From assembly GCA_001724265.1 (NCBI GenBank), contig MEDY01000115.1, positions 36,727 through 100,726 of the forward strand: a stretch of DNA of 64,000 nucleotides, read 5' to 3'. The notes under the pieces are model-generated. The model saw nothing but the letters and a program-made list of their open reading frames with translations. It was not told the origin of the DNA and searched no databases. Positions 24,264 through 36,599 of this stretch are shown one piece after another; position 1 is the first letter of the stretch, and each line of letters opens with the position of its first letter. The translations under genes were made by a program, and so were the position numbers. The stretch is from Rhizaria sp. SCN 62-66. Lineage: Eukaryota; Rhizaria, unplaced.

Positions 24264-26477
24264 TCAGTCTGACATTGGGCTCGCGACGCGGCCAGTGTAA
24301 CCGTCCATGCCTCCCCAACCGCCCGCAAGCGCTGTTGCAAGGTCCCCTGCCCACGTCGGCAGCACCGCAATCATGGCCACGCAAAACTGCATGTGCCACG
24401 GCAGCCACATCTCGCTCCCACCAGTGCTTGGTTCGTAGCACACACCGATAGAAGGCGAGTTGGAACACTGGTTGGACGCGTTACTTGAGTTTTTAACGCT
24501 CTTACCTGCAGTAGTCTCGTCATTCTTTGTCACATCACCGATATAACTCGACGCGTTTGCAAGGGATGTCGCCGTTTTACGAGTCAATTTGACCGCGTTA
24601 GTGGATGCACGTGTGACATCACGCATAATAGCGTCTGCCACAGCTTCGGCCTTTAGGGGCGGGAATATAAGCCGCACCCACAGAGGCAGCGTGATGCCAG
24701 CGAACATCTGCGTGTCGATATGCCACGGTAACACAGTCAGAGTACGCAGGAGCGGTGATAGCGAGCTCGGTAAGCCACAACTCGTCGCGCTGTGGTCGGG
24801 ACGCTGTTGTTGCAACTGCTGAACAGTCGCTTGTTGGTTCTGCTGTCCAGACTTGAGCTCCTGGTGTTGCTGTTGTTGCTGTTGCTACTGTTGTTGATGA
24901 TGTTGCTGTTGTGCAAGCTGTTGCAGCCAGCGCGGCGGAGGCACCACGCAAGCTAATGGGGTTGCGCCATAAACCCACTCGAGGAATCTAAGTACCCCCT
25001 TAGACTTCGAGACACCACCACATACATTTACATCCTTCGAGCTTGACAATGTCGAGGACGTCTCCTTGAGTGAATCCAGCCGGTGTGCGCGCATTGCATG
25101 GGTTAACGCTGCCTTGGATGCAACGTAATCACTGAGACCGGCGGCATACGACGAAGCTGAAGCGGATGATACAGCGATGAACTGGAATTGCGGCCATGGA
25201 GCCCAGATCTTCTGTTCGTTGGTGCTAGAAACAGCATTAGCGCTCGCAACATTAGCGTTCGCATTGTCTAGCTCGATATTGGGACTCTTGTTCATCAACA
25301 CGCTTGCCTTGGTGATTGCATTCGTATTATTCGTGTTTGATGCAAGATAATGATGTGAAGCGTGCTGACGGTAGTCTTGGGCGTACGTGCTATACATCAA
25401 CGAGAGTAGCTTCATTGGTGCAAACGCATTCACCGCCAGAGTGCGCTCCCACTCACTCATCTGAGGTTGAGTGTTCGTCGCGTCTAAGGGGGTACTTAGA
25501 GCGGGGTTAGCCTTCGACCAAGCAGGACCCGTCGTCACTCTACCGGCGTTGCTAATGATGACATGTGGCAGAGCAACACTATCCTGGCCCAAAGCAGCCG
25601 CAGCAGCAATGACACTGACACTAGCAGCAGCTGCTGCAACATCAACTTTGGCTGCTGTTGTTGTGAATGCGGGGGTGGTGGCGAGAGGCAAGGCACGCCA
25701 TGCCGCTGCGAGCGCACTGGAATCAGCCACATCGACGACAAACGCCGTCACAAAGACGTCATTTTTCGGAACCACGGGCTCGGGGAACGCAGCTGGCACG
25801 GCGGGGTAGTACGCATCGGCAGATTTAGGGCTTGCAAAAACATCATCGTCATCGTCAGCGTTGGTCTCGTCGTTGTCGTTGGTGATGACGACACAGTCAC
25901 TTGCTGTTGTCGGAACTGTGCCAGGCGCAATCTCAATGTCACCAGCAGTACCACAAATCTTAACACAAGGCACGTGCTTATGAGTCGGTCTAGTGCCATT
26001 GCTGTCTTTACAGTTGTGCTTTGAGCGCGGCTTTGCGGAGGCAATGTGTCGTTCGAAGAGGGTGACTCGACAGCCTTGCTTGATGAGAGCAGTGCAGAGC
26101 TTCCGGAGCGCGGGCTCGTCGTTATCCCAGAGAACAACGTGACGCGCACCGGCGTCAAGAACACGGCGAGCGAGGAGCACGCCGAGACCTCCGGCAGCGC
26201 CAGTTAAGAGGACAGTTTGCGAGGCCAAAGGGGGCAATCCGATAGCACCTTCTTTGCTGACGGTGCCAGCACTGGGGAGAAATGAGGAGAAGATACGTGT
26301 GCGCATTTTGAGATATAACGCATATAGCGGTTCGGCAGCGTGTAGTAATATGACGACAGTAAGTGCGCATAATGTGGCAACGCCAGTCGCGTGCACGAGG
26401 GCGTCTAAAAGCCCCATGAGCCACTGCGCTGCTCCTGCGCGAACTGAAGGCATGAAAGTGTCGGGGAAGTGAAGCAT
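24264..26477 (-). CDS. Membrane-anchored short-chain dehydrogenase/reductase (SDR16C/RDH10-like) with an in-frame TAG
   Basis: One exon of 738 codons runs from ATG 26477 to TGA 24264, interrupted only by TAG at codon 531. Residues about 30-48 form a hydrophobic anchor. The Rossmann motif TGAAGGLG is at 92-99, NAG at 310-312, N350 in LAVNAFAP, and the active-site Ser-Tyr-Lys at about S439, Y451 and K455 (SDYVASKAAL). Downstream of the TAG, in the same frame, the family C-terminus continues: TVLPWHIDTQMFAGITLP, then FPPLKAEAVADAIM. This corresponds to the sixth-strand and lipid-substrate region of RDH10, DHRS3 and HSD17B11 enzymes, which act on retinoids, sterols or other lipids at ER or lipid droplets. 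The substrate is not predictable. Asp/Asn-rich and polyGln insertions enlarge the protein to about twice the normal length. See the genetic-code finding. Confidence 0.82.
24885..24887 (-). other. In-frame TAG codon inside a polyglutamine run
   Basis: On the minus strand, codons CAA CAA CAG are followed by TAG and then six more Gln codons, with the SDR frame continuing to a TGA 207 codons later. The conserved SDR C-terminus lies after it. This fits UAG being read as Gln. Introns here are 121-274 nt with characteristic donors, and none can remove this codon. Confidence 0.8.
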
Positions 26478-26827
26478 AATGAGAAATTAAAGGAATTAAA
26501 TAACAAATTTAAAATGTATATGTGTAACTAAAACTAAGTATCACTTGATCATTTCTTTTGACGATCGCAACCGAAAGATAACGTGGAAAACAAAACATCC
26601 CTTCCTTCACTGGCTCCAGCCGTACTGAAGACTCAAAGGAAACATCAAAAATTGCGGTATTTTAACATAAACTCACTCAACTTGCGTTGGTATGACACAA
26701 ATCTCCGTGTTCTGCTTGTGGCGGTTATCTCACACACTATAGCAAGATTTAATACTGATATGGAGCTATATAGGCCTCATTTTTTCTTGCTTCACGCTTG
26801 GTTGCGATCGTCTTTTCTCACCCACTG
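26478..26827. other. Spacer between ZnT9-like and SDR genes
   Basis: This 350-base AT-rich spacer is upstream of the SDR gene and downstream of the ZnT9-like gene, both on the minus strand. No other feature is seen. Unlike many genes here, the SDR start has no AG close upstream. Confidence 0.35.
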
Positions 26828-29800
26828 TTAATCAAGTTTGTCGTTCTTATCATTGTTCTTCTTGTTCGCAAGAGAGTGCAGCGTCTGCCCTAACGGCGTG
26901 CGCGCAGGCACTCCCTTGAACTCAACCTCAGTGCTTGCAACTCGAGAGCTACTGGTGACACTTGGGCTCTCGCTCACATCACCTCTATCACTGATGCTGC
27001 TGTTGTTGTACGCGTCGCCGTCATCGATAATGGGCGCCTGACCCTCAGGCGTGGTGCTGAAGTACTCCGCAACTTTGTTATAGTACGGGTCAACCGGAGG
27101 CCGCTTCGTTAAAATGCTGTGCAACACGTCCTTATCGTCGGCACTACTGATGTCGTCGGATGTGTCATCGTCAGCTGCGACAGCATCCATGCTCGACGCA
27201 ATATCACCGCTGGCAGTACCAGTGTTGACAGCGTTGTTGTTGCTAGCAGCGAAGACACCGGCGGAGGCACCGGTCGTCGTTAACATGCACTCGCTCTTGC
27301 GGTTGTTGCTGAGGTTATTTGTGTTGTTGCTGCTCGCGTTGCCAAAGATAGCGCCGAGGCTATTCGCTGCAGCGTTGGGAAGCGGACCCGATGCGACCTG
27401 GGACAGCATTGCCGCTAATACAGTAATGTCGTTCTGTTCACTCTTCTTCGCGTCAGCACCGCGGACAATAGCAGAGCCGTTCTTCGCACCGCCGTTGTCG
27501 TTCGCTGTCGCCGCAATGGTCGCGGAGAGACTGGAAGACCGGTCAGAGACTGCGGCTGCAGCAGCAGCAGCGGCCAGGACAGCAATCGTAGCAGCGTCGA
27601 TGTCAGTGTTGCTAAGTGATCCCGAAGCAAATGCATCACTCTTCGCTGTAGCGGAAACAGCGTTGGTAGTATTGGGGACATTCAACACGGTGTCAGGAAC
27701 ACGCTTAGTAGTCTTGTTGTTGTTGCCGTTGTTGTTATCAGTGGTATCAATACCAGGCTGCGTATGAGGGTGCACAGCCAAAACACCAGGTACAAACGCG
27801 TACGACTTGCTGTGGGCGCTCATGCTCGCAGCAGACGTGTTCTCATTGCTCTTGCTCGCCTCAGGGGCACTATTTGGAGCAGCAGCAGCAGGAGGAGCAG
27901 CAGGAGGAGTAACCGCGCTTGAGCTGTAGTTGTTAACGCTAACCGTCTCCGTCTTAGCAGCCACAGCGTCATAGCTAACAGCTGTACCGTTGGCACTGAC
28001 ATTAGCCCTCACGCTCACGGTTGTACTCGCACTTACACTGCCGGCATCATTTTCAGCATTCGACGTGGACTTAATGTGTGTGTCCGCAGTGATGCTCATG
28101 CTATGACTCGCGACATTGTTTGCGCTCGTGTTAACAATTGTCGCTGTTGGAGTCGAAGTTGTCGTTGACGTCGTTGTATGTGTCGTTACTGTCTCAGCCA
28201 CAGTCTCACCCCTTGCCTCGGCCTCCGCACGCTCTTTCGCAGCCATCGCCACCGCCGCCGCCGCCCGCGCCGCCGCCGCGGCCTCGGCAGCCTTGGCCTC
28301 GGCCTCAGCTTTGGCCTTGGCGGCAGCGGCGCGGCGGCGCCGGGACGTCGGTGCGTGCGCCTCCAAGTCAACGTGCGTGAACGCCGGGTATTGGGCGCGG
28401 ATGCCGCGCTCGATACGGTCGACCTCGTGGCCAACCTCTTGCACTGCGGCGTCGCCAAACTGCAGCAGTAGCGCTTCAGCGGCAGCGCGGGAGAGACCGG
28501 TCACGGGGCGAGGCGCGAGCAACGCGGCGACGGCGGGTGGCAGCTGCGACTGCAGTGACAGAAACGTGTTCGCAGAGCCAGAACTCGTGGAAGCGCCAGT
28601 ATTGCTTTGCGTGATATTATCCGCTGCAGTTTCTTGAGACAATGCTCCAGACTCTGATTGAGACTGAGACTGAGGCTGGGGCTGACGCTGAGACTCGAGT
28701 TGTGATGCCTCCTCCTTCTCTTGCTTTGCCTTAAGCCGAGCAGCTTCTTCCTGAGCAAACAGGAACTGCGCAGCGACAGTCAGCCTCTCAACACGCGCAC
28801 GCTCTTTAGCCTGCGCCTCTGCTAAACTGCCACGTTGCAGCAAGTGAATGATCCGGCGACCGGCGATAGCGCCGTCTGAGTTTGGCAAGTTAGGCCGCCA
28901 CCCTTCTGGAAAGTTAGGCCGCGTCGACCCATCCGTCTGCGAGCTCTGCGCAGCCTGAGACTGGGCCTGCGACTGAGAAGTAGAGACAAGAGCGGTGACG
29001 GGAGGCGGAGGTCCATATAGAACTTGCTGCGCCAACTGATGTCCGTTGAACTGCAGCTCACCTTTGAACCGCGTATCTTCAGGCCCGTAGCTGATCGCCT
29101 TGAGGTCGTGAATCGCGACGACAGAGGGCCGCGCAAAGACCACATCAGTGACACCGGCGAGAGTCTCACGGTCCACCGACCGGCCCGTGAGCATATTGAG
29201 ATTGCGCTTGATGAGAAACCCAGCGACGAAGCCCATTCCAGTGCCGACGATGAGCGTGCCCGCAGTGTCCCAGAGGCAGTTCCCAGTGACGTGGGTGAGG
29301 TAGAGTGACCCCATCGCAACGCACAGCGAGCTGACCGCGGCGGCGTCCTCGATGACGACGGCGATGGCGGTGGTGTCGCTGCCTTCGCGCATGTACTGCA
29401 TGAACCCCATGCCGCGGCCGCGGCGCTCTTTCTTGGCGAGCGTGCGGACGACCTGCACTGCGTAGAGCAACGTCGCTGATTCGACGACGAATGAGCCGGC
29501 CAAGACGACAACAGTGAGCAGGCTGAGGTCGACGTCATGGGTACCCAGGAACAGTTGACCCACGCCGTGGTACAGTGTGGCACCGCAACCAAGGAAGAAA
29601 ACACCAGTCGCTGAAACCAGCGCATACGCAAAGCGGGCGGGTGCGTGGCCATAAGGGTGAATCTGTTTCACGCCAAAACAAAAGTAATAAACGAGAGTGA
29701 GAAGCAGCCATTTCAGTTCAACAGGATATTTAACGCACTGGACTAAATAAAGCTCCAATTTAAAATAAAGGTGTGTCAAATAGTTGAACTTGACAATAGT

Positions 29801-30521
29801 TGTAAATTTGATGTGATATAACGAACCTGAGTGGGCTCCTTGGCAGACTCACGAATACCAATCATCAGCAAGACCTGATTCGCCGTGTCAACAAGCGAAT
29901 GCAGCGCCTCGGCAAACATGACACCAGAGCCAGAGTACCACGCTGCAAGCAGCTTCCCCACAAACACAACGCCGTTGCCTGCGATGGCAGTGGCGACCGA
30001 GGCAGCTGTGAGGTGGGCGTCGGGCAGCGTCGAGCTCGTTTTGCGCGCGTTTTCTTGTTCTTCGTCCACCAACGCGCGCGTGTCGTCAAGCTCCACAGAG
30101 GTAAGCGCCGCGCGAGGGTTCACCAAGTACAGGTTCGGGTTTGAGCTCGAGCCGACAGTGGCGGCGGCGGTGGCAGCGGAGGCGGCCGCGGCGGCGGCGG
30201 TTGCGGCCGCATGAGCTGCCGCCAGCGCGGCGGCTGTGGCGGCTGACTCGGTGGCAGTCTGCTCGTGGCGTTGGCGCCGCTCCTGCCTGCGCATAGCACG
30301 GTAGCTGGACAGTGTGGACGCGTTGGCGCTAGGCGTGTGAGTGCTATTGTAGCCGTCACTGTTGTTCAGGTTACTGCTGCTCTGTCCGCTCGTGATAGCG
30401 TTGTTGTTGGAGTTAGTCGAGCTGATGGTGTTGCTCTTATCGTTGCTATGGTTGGCGTTGGCGTTATCTGAGCTGGCATCGGACTGCGGCTGTAGCCGTG
30501 GCGGCGACTGAGACGGCTGCT

Positions 30522-30552
<31 letters not shown>

Positions 30553-31302
30553 GCCTGAAGAGATCGTGTTGTTAGCCGGCGAGGGAATGCCGTAAGGAAC
30601 ACGGTTGCCGCGTGCAAAGCGGCTGTTGCTGAGCCAACCAACGCCTGCATCGGTGAGGCTGCCGCTACTGCTGCTCGGTAAGTTTGCGTTGAGACTATTG
30701 CCACGCAAAAGCCTGCGCCAGCCCTTGTTAACGTCGGCGCCAGGGCTTGCACTACCGCTGTTGTTACGACTAGCGTCATCGTAGTTTGAGCCAGAGCTGG
30801 AGGTTGAGTAGCAGCGTTGTTGCGTGCTGTGGCAGTTGTAGTGGGCACTAGTACTGCTGAAGCGTGTCACACGAGCATAAGCAGGAGAGCGGCTGTGAGT
30901 CGACATGCGAGCAGAGTAAAGCAGGTCGCTGCTAGCATTAGTATACAGCGGAGTTATTGGACCTAAAACACATGTTGTGGCGGTTGTAATAGGGCTACGA
31001 GAGTTGCACTGTGTGACAACAGACGACGACGCTGATGTTGTTAACGTTGCAGTTGCAACAGCGTGGAGTCGGGAGTGATGCGAGACGATACCATGTGCGC
31101 GGGAAGAAAGCGTGCGCACACTGTGCATACGGCGTGGTGCTGTGTACTCACTGCCGTGGGTGGCGCTCGGAGCAGAAGAAGCGCACGTGCGCAGAAGACG
31201 GGTAAGGATAACAAGGCGGGGTTTGACCAAGTCGCGCGCGGCTGTCTTTGCAAGTCTATAACAGGGACAAGACAGAGTACTGAAAAGCTGAAACCTACGC
31301 AT
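26828..31302 (-). CDS. ZnT9-type cation diffusion facilitator (SLC30A9-like zinc transporter)
   Basis: Exons 31302-29827 and 29662-26828 join in phase 0 and encode 1436 residues ending in TAA. The N-terminus is Arg/Ser/Thr/Leu-rich and presequence-like, followed by a 400-residue disordered region with an eleven-residue Gln run. The CDF core is clear: NGVVFVGKLLAAWYSGSGVM then EALHSLVDTANQ (HxxxD in TM2), HPYGHAPARFAYALVS across the intron, VIEDAAAV in the later site, and HDLKAISYGPEDTRFKGELQ of the cytosolic-type domain. The ZnT9-specific end, VGHEVDRIERGIRAQYP with HVDLEAHA, lies near residue 890-920. SLC30A9 exports zinc from mitochondria; the same role is inferred. About 510 residues of Ala/Ser/Thr/Asn-rich tail follow, absent from other ZnT9 proteins. 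The divergent partner is the RGS-PAS gene. Confidence 0.88.
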
Positions 31303-32154
31303 CAGACGGTGAATGTAATTTTAAGCAAGCTGAGAGTATGCCTGTTTGTTATATGCAAATGAAACATGCTGATAGGCCTGGTAAAGTAGGCCGGATGCAG
31401 GATCTGCATGACGTTGTCGGCTCACTTGCCGAGGGTACCTCGCATGGTATATCACAGAATGAAAAATGCTAAGTAAATGCCTAAATATCACCCCGTAAAT
31501 TCAGTACACTTCAAAGATAATTACCGCTATACACGGCGATTAGAGTGCACTGTAGTGTGTTAAGTCTGGGCCACTGACGTGTCGAGAGTGCAGACGGCCT
31601 TTAACAAAGCGAGAAGTAATCCTTTTAGTTTATCAGCGCCAGGCTGTGTGCGACCTAAGACGAAGACGGTCGTCTCGCCGCTCTGGAAAGCGATCTAGCG
31701 CAATTTTCTGACAAAATATTACGCTGCCATTGTACATTTAGTTGACCTATTGCTTTGTTCACATGGAAACCGATAACGATTGCTGTTTTACGCTTGTAGT
31801 GAGCCGCTAGAATAATTTTTATTGAGGCCCATAGCTGAGCCGTTTTTGCAAGTGACTATTTCCGCTCCGGGCCAATATGCGCCCGCCACAACGAATGCCT
31901 TCTAATGCAGCGCTTTCTACAGGCATTTCCTTACCTGTTATTCACAATTTGCGCTTTATTTTATCCTGCTCAGACTTTCTTCTCTTCCACAAACCCGACT
32001 TGCTCGCCTGGCAGCCCCTCGCCTCTCCCCACCACCACAGACCACAACCCCGCCATTTCCCTGGCCTGGCTCGGCCCCGCGCTCCCCCGCACCCACTCCT
32101 CCCTCCTTCGCCGCGTGTTTCCTCGCGTTTTGCTCGCTTTCCACAAGGACTACG
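31303..32154. promoter_or_regulatory. Divergent promoter spacer between ZnT9-like and RGS-PAS genes
   Basis: This 850-base spacer serves two outward-facing genes. The 200 bases before the plus-strand ATG at 32155 are strongly pyrimidine-rich and end in TTCCACAAG seven bases before the ATG, resembling a splice acceptor. No coding sequence was recognised. Confidence 0.4.
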
Positions 32155-35100
32155 ATGGGTTGCGGCGCGTCCACCCCCGTCGCCGTGCGCGATGTTGACA
32201 TCGGCACCCGCGAAAGACAGCTCAAAGCGCGCTTCACGCCCACCTACGTGCCCCGCGACTCGAGCGACACGTCCGTGCTGCTCAAGGTGCTCGAGCAGGC
32301 GCAGGGCGGCGTGTTTAAGCGCCGCGCACCCGGTTCCAACGGCACGGGCTCCGGCGAGGCCTCTTCCTTCGTCAGCGCTCTCGACAGTTTTGATAGCGAC
32401 GACGGCCTGTCGTCAAAGCGCATGCAACGCTTCGGCAACGCAAACCTGCTCGCCTCGCGCCGCGGCAACATCTCCGGCGACTCCAGCGCCGGCGGCGCCT
32501 CGTCCGACACCGGCCGATCTGGCAGCGCGCGCCCACAGTTACGGAGCTCTCTCGCCGCACCGGCGCCGTCGTCCGCATCCCCGGGCCGATCCCCGCCCGT
32601 GACTCCCAGCGGCGGCGGCAGCAACCTCACCGCCAGCTCCAGCGGCTCCCGCGGCCGCGGCAGCAGCGGCAGCGGCGGCGGGCGCCAAGCGCAACAGCCC
32701 GCGGGCGCGACCGTCCTCGCGCCCGGCACGCCCTCTGTCGACGGGCTCTTCACGGAGTACGGATTCTCCGGGAAGTCCGTCGTCGCCCGCCTCACGCGCC
32801 ACCCCATCGGTCTGCTGCATTACTGGACATTTTTGCACTACCTCGACTTGGAGTCAGCGGCTGCGGTGTGTTCGTTGAACGCGCTCACGGCCGTGGCCTC
32901 AGCGGCGGCGCCGCCGATGACTGCCGCGCAGGCACGGGCGGGTGGCCGCACAGCCGCTAACGGCTACAACAGTCAGGGCAGTCTCGGCACAGGTGTCCCC
33001 GGTGCGACTGCCGAGGACGCGCCCTACGAGGTGTTGCTGCTGCTGTATCTGCAGCTGGACAAGCTCTTCAGGTTTGGTACCATCCCTCCCGTGACACGCA
33101 ACCCCTTTGGCCGCATCGTGCACGTCGAGTACAACGACGCCGCGTCTGCGGACGAAGCTGCCGCGCAGGCACAGGCGAACAGCAACAGCGCCAACGGCAG
33201 CGGCAAAGCCACCACCGCCGCGGCCGTTGCAGCCGATCCAGCCGCGGATAAGCAGCAAAAGGAGCGCACAATGCACTTGCAGTTCATGCGGGACCAGTAC
33301 TACAAGCAGTTCGCAGCCATCCGCAGCCACCGCGTGTTCTACCAAACGCTCGCGGAGACGGCTGAACGCATCCAGACCTCGTTCTGCGGCGGCTCGCAGG
33401 CGGCTGGCTCGTGCACGCTGATGTCGCACCCGCAGTACGCCCCCAACGCGTCATTGCGCGCTCTGACTCGCGTGCTGCCCAGTGAGTGTGTGGGCGATCT
33501 CGCCCGGTCGTTGGTCTACTACAGCAACGCGACGAAGGAGATTCTCGCGGCCGTCACCGCCATCGAGCGTGAGCACCGCGATACCGTCGCCGAGATCGAC
33601 ACCGCCGTTGCGGCCGCCGTCGCCGCAGGCGCTGACGTGGGCGCCGCTCTAGCCAAGTTCAGGTTCTCCGCCGTCGCCAGCGATACCTTCTACGAGCTCG
33701 AGCTCGAAGGGCGCGCGCACACCGATCTCAACCCTCTCGCGCGCTTTTCGTTCGGCGGCGTCCGTGACAGCACGGCTGGCGGCGACCCCGCGGCCTCCGC
33801 CGCCGCGCTCGCCGCCGCCGCCACGGCCGCGGCCGCCGGCGTCGTCGGTAAACACGGGCGCCGCGTCGATTGCACGCAGTCTCGGCTGCTGCGGCAGGGC
33901 GCCGCGGCGAACCCGCGTGCGTATGCGTTCTTAGCGCTTGTTAACGCGCCCAAGGCGCCGTATATCCCTGATTTAGGCGTGCTCTTCGCTCGCGAACGCG
34001 TGCTTGAGGTCCTTAGCGAGCACACAATCGCTCCTTTTCTCCGCTCGACGCTGTACAAGGGCCTCGCGTCGACGCTGATCACCGCCTGCGCCGCGCGCCG
34101 CGGCACCGGCAGCGACGCCTCGGCCCGCGGCGCCTCGGCCTCGGCGGCGCACGGCAGCAGCTCGAACCTCGCGGCTGCCAACAGGACGATGCTGCCGCTG
34201 TCAGCTGCTGTGCCGCAGTCGGCCGCCGCGCTGATGTCGCCGCCGCCGCAGCTGATCCTGCTCGAAACGATGAAGGCCGCTGGCTACGCCGCGTGGCTCG
34301 GCTACGCGCCGGGGCCCATGCTGTTCACGGCCGCCGTCGCCGCGAGCGCGAGCAGTGCCCGCGGCTCCCAGTCGGTCAAGGACGCCAACGCGACGACGAC
34401 GGCGATGGTGATGTCCGGGCTCGGCGCCGGCGTCGTTGTCCCCGGGGCGAGCAATACCATGCCGCTGTCGCCGCGCGGCACGGGCAGCTTCAGTGCGACT
34501 GGCGGTCCGCGCGCCATCGTGCTCCGCGAAGCCGGCAGCGGTGGCAGCGGCAGCAACGCAAACCATAACCAAGTTGCGCGAGATGAAGCCAAGTCGTTCC
34601 CGCACGGGCCGAAGCTGCCGCCGCTAGCGTATGACCTCAGCAAGGTGACCGTTGCGCGCGAGGCGCTCAAGAGCTACTGCCACGCTGTACCGATGTTGCC
34701 GCATAATGTTGGCGTGTGTGTTATCTCGCTTTTGGCAGAATCGCCCAATCACGAGGCGTTTTGGCAGTACAAGCGCGCTATGTACGCCCACCAGCAGCAC
34801 ATCGCGGCCAATTTACCGCGCGGCTCTGCACCGTGGACCCCCACAGCGCCGGTGCCGCCCACGATGGAGCCGCCCAACACGCTCCGCGTCGTATACTGCA
34901 ACGCCGAGTTTGCGGCGCTGTCGGGCGGACTCGCTCAGTACGCGAACTCGGCGGGCGGCGCGTCTGCGGCGGCTGCGGCGGCGGCGGCGAGTGATGGCGG
35001 ACACCACAATAATGTCGCCAACTCTTCGGCTGCGTCTATCATGGCATCAATTGCCGCACAGGTACGCCGACTTTTCGCACGAATATCAAAGATATCACCA

Positions 35101-36599
35101 AATTTTTGATTGATATATGTTGAAAATAAGTAGGTTTATAATGTTTCCTGTTGTTTCATTTTCATACGACTCTCACTAATGACATCTGTAATTCATTGTT
35201 TCCTTTTGCTCTTTAGGCTAACATGGGTCGTCGCCCCTTCACCGCTGCGGGCGACGGCCTCGGCTCCGTCACCGTACGCCCGGGCACCGCGCTTGGCGGG
35301 CTCTTTGGCCCCGGCGTGTCGAGCGCGAGCATGGCCGGCAACAACTCCGGCGGCGGCGGCGGCGCCGGGTACATCAACGTTCTCGGTCGTGACTACCGTG
35401 ACCTGTTCGCGACTGGGGAAGGCAAGGCGGAGCTGATTGCGAAGATGACGTCGCTGCAGACGATTCACACCGTGACACGGCTGTGTTCGGCGTCTGGCAG
35501 CGAGTCGACCCCTGTGGTGATTGCAATGAAGCCGGTGTTCATGCGTGCGAGTCTGGGGCCCAAGCAACCCGTCCGCAAGCCTGGTATGTATCTCTAGCAA
35601 AATACCACATACCAAATATATAATTAAATATTTCGTGCAATAACAGTGTATTATAACTACATATCCAACTTTAGTTTGAATTTCTCACATCTATAACTTC
35701 TATTGCTCGATTGTTGATTGTTTCTTGTTTACAGGAATGGCTAGTACTCAACTGGCGCCCGGTGAGTTGCCCGATAACGTGCGCTCCGCCGCCGCTGCCG
35801 ACCCAGATACTCTCGTTTCCGAGTCCAAGGCCCATGGCACGACGTTCTTCTCTCCTCTATTCTATATTGCCGTTGCTTTCCGTCTGCATGCGCCTGCTGA
35901 CGCCGCCCACCTCACGCCCCAGGTACGAAAAATCAGAATAATTAATTTGTCGATATCCCGCGTATTTGTGGATCTAACAAGATTATATTACATGTGTTTG
36001 TAATTTACACATGTTTGGTTTGTTTATTATATGCATATCTTGGTGATAGTATCTCACGTTTTGTGTTACCTTTGTTTTTCAATGCTTAACCTCAATAGGG
36101 TGTGCCGACGAGCGGTTTCGCCGATTTCGCAGCGTTCCACCCTTCCGCCGCGCACTCTGCACTCGACTTCGTTGGTGGCGCTACTCTTGGTCTACTCCCT
36201 GGTCTCCAGGCCGCGCCAGAGGGCCAGGGCACAGGCCGTTTCGCGCGCGCCAACGGCGCCGGCGGTGTCCTGTCCCAGCACTTGATGACAGGTACGTACG
36301 GCGTGATCGACGCGGCGTCCCGCGGCGCATGCACCGGCGCCGGCTGCTCCACCGCCGCCGTTGATTCTAACGCGGGCAGCAACAACGGCGCACAGGCCAG
36401 TCACACGCGCCGTGGCAGCGCCGCTATGTACGGGGGAGGTGGCGGCGGCTCGAGCTCCGAGGGGCCCGAAGACCGTGCTGAGCGCGTGTTGCGCGGTATG
36501 AGTGATCTAGACCAAGAGGCGCTGTTGCAGGCGCGGTGGGCGCATGATACAGCGTGGTTGAACCTGTTCCCTGATGTGCACAACGTCAATATCGCGTAA
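32155..36599 (+). CDS. Acyl-anchored RGS plus PAS/LOV-like signalling protein
   Basis: Exons 32155-35061, 35217-35583, 35735-35922 and 36099-36599 encode 1320 residues ending in TAA. The start MGCGAS carries Gly2 (myristoylation) and Cys3 (palmitoylation) and so predicts membrane attachment. An RGS-like domain is split by insertions. Its first half is ARLTRHPIGLLHYWTFLHYL with DLESAAAV (residues about 210-240). Its end is LFARERVLEVLSEHTIAPFL then RSTLYKGL (about 609-640), like the final RGS helices. A PAS-like region follows: RVVYCNAEFAALSGG (about 910), then INVLGRDYRDLFATGEGKAE (about 1022) and TPVVIAMKPVFM. The GRDYRDLF position matches LOV GRNCRFLQ but has Tyr in place of the flavin-adduct Cys. 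RGS domains accelerate G-alpha GTP hydrolysis. RGS-LOV fusions are known in fungi. Both domain calls are by eye and the RGS is divergent. Confidence 0.62.

Noticed and set aside
24264-26477. SDR as two genes separated by a stop, or with a small intron removing the TAG
   Set aside because: The second half lacks its own start context and is the missing C-terminus of the fold in the same frame. The only possible GT-AG removal would be about 28 bases, far shorter than any intron here, with a poor donor.
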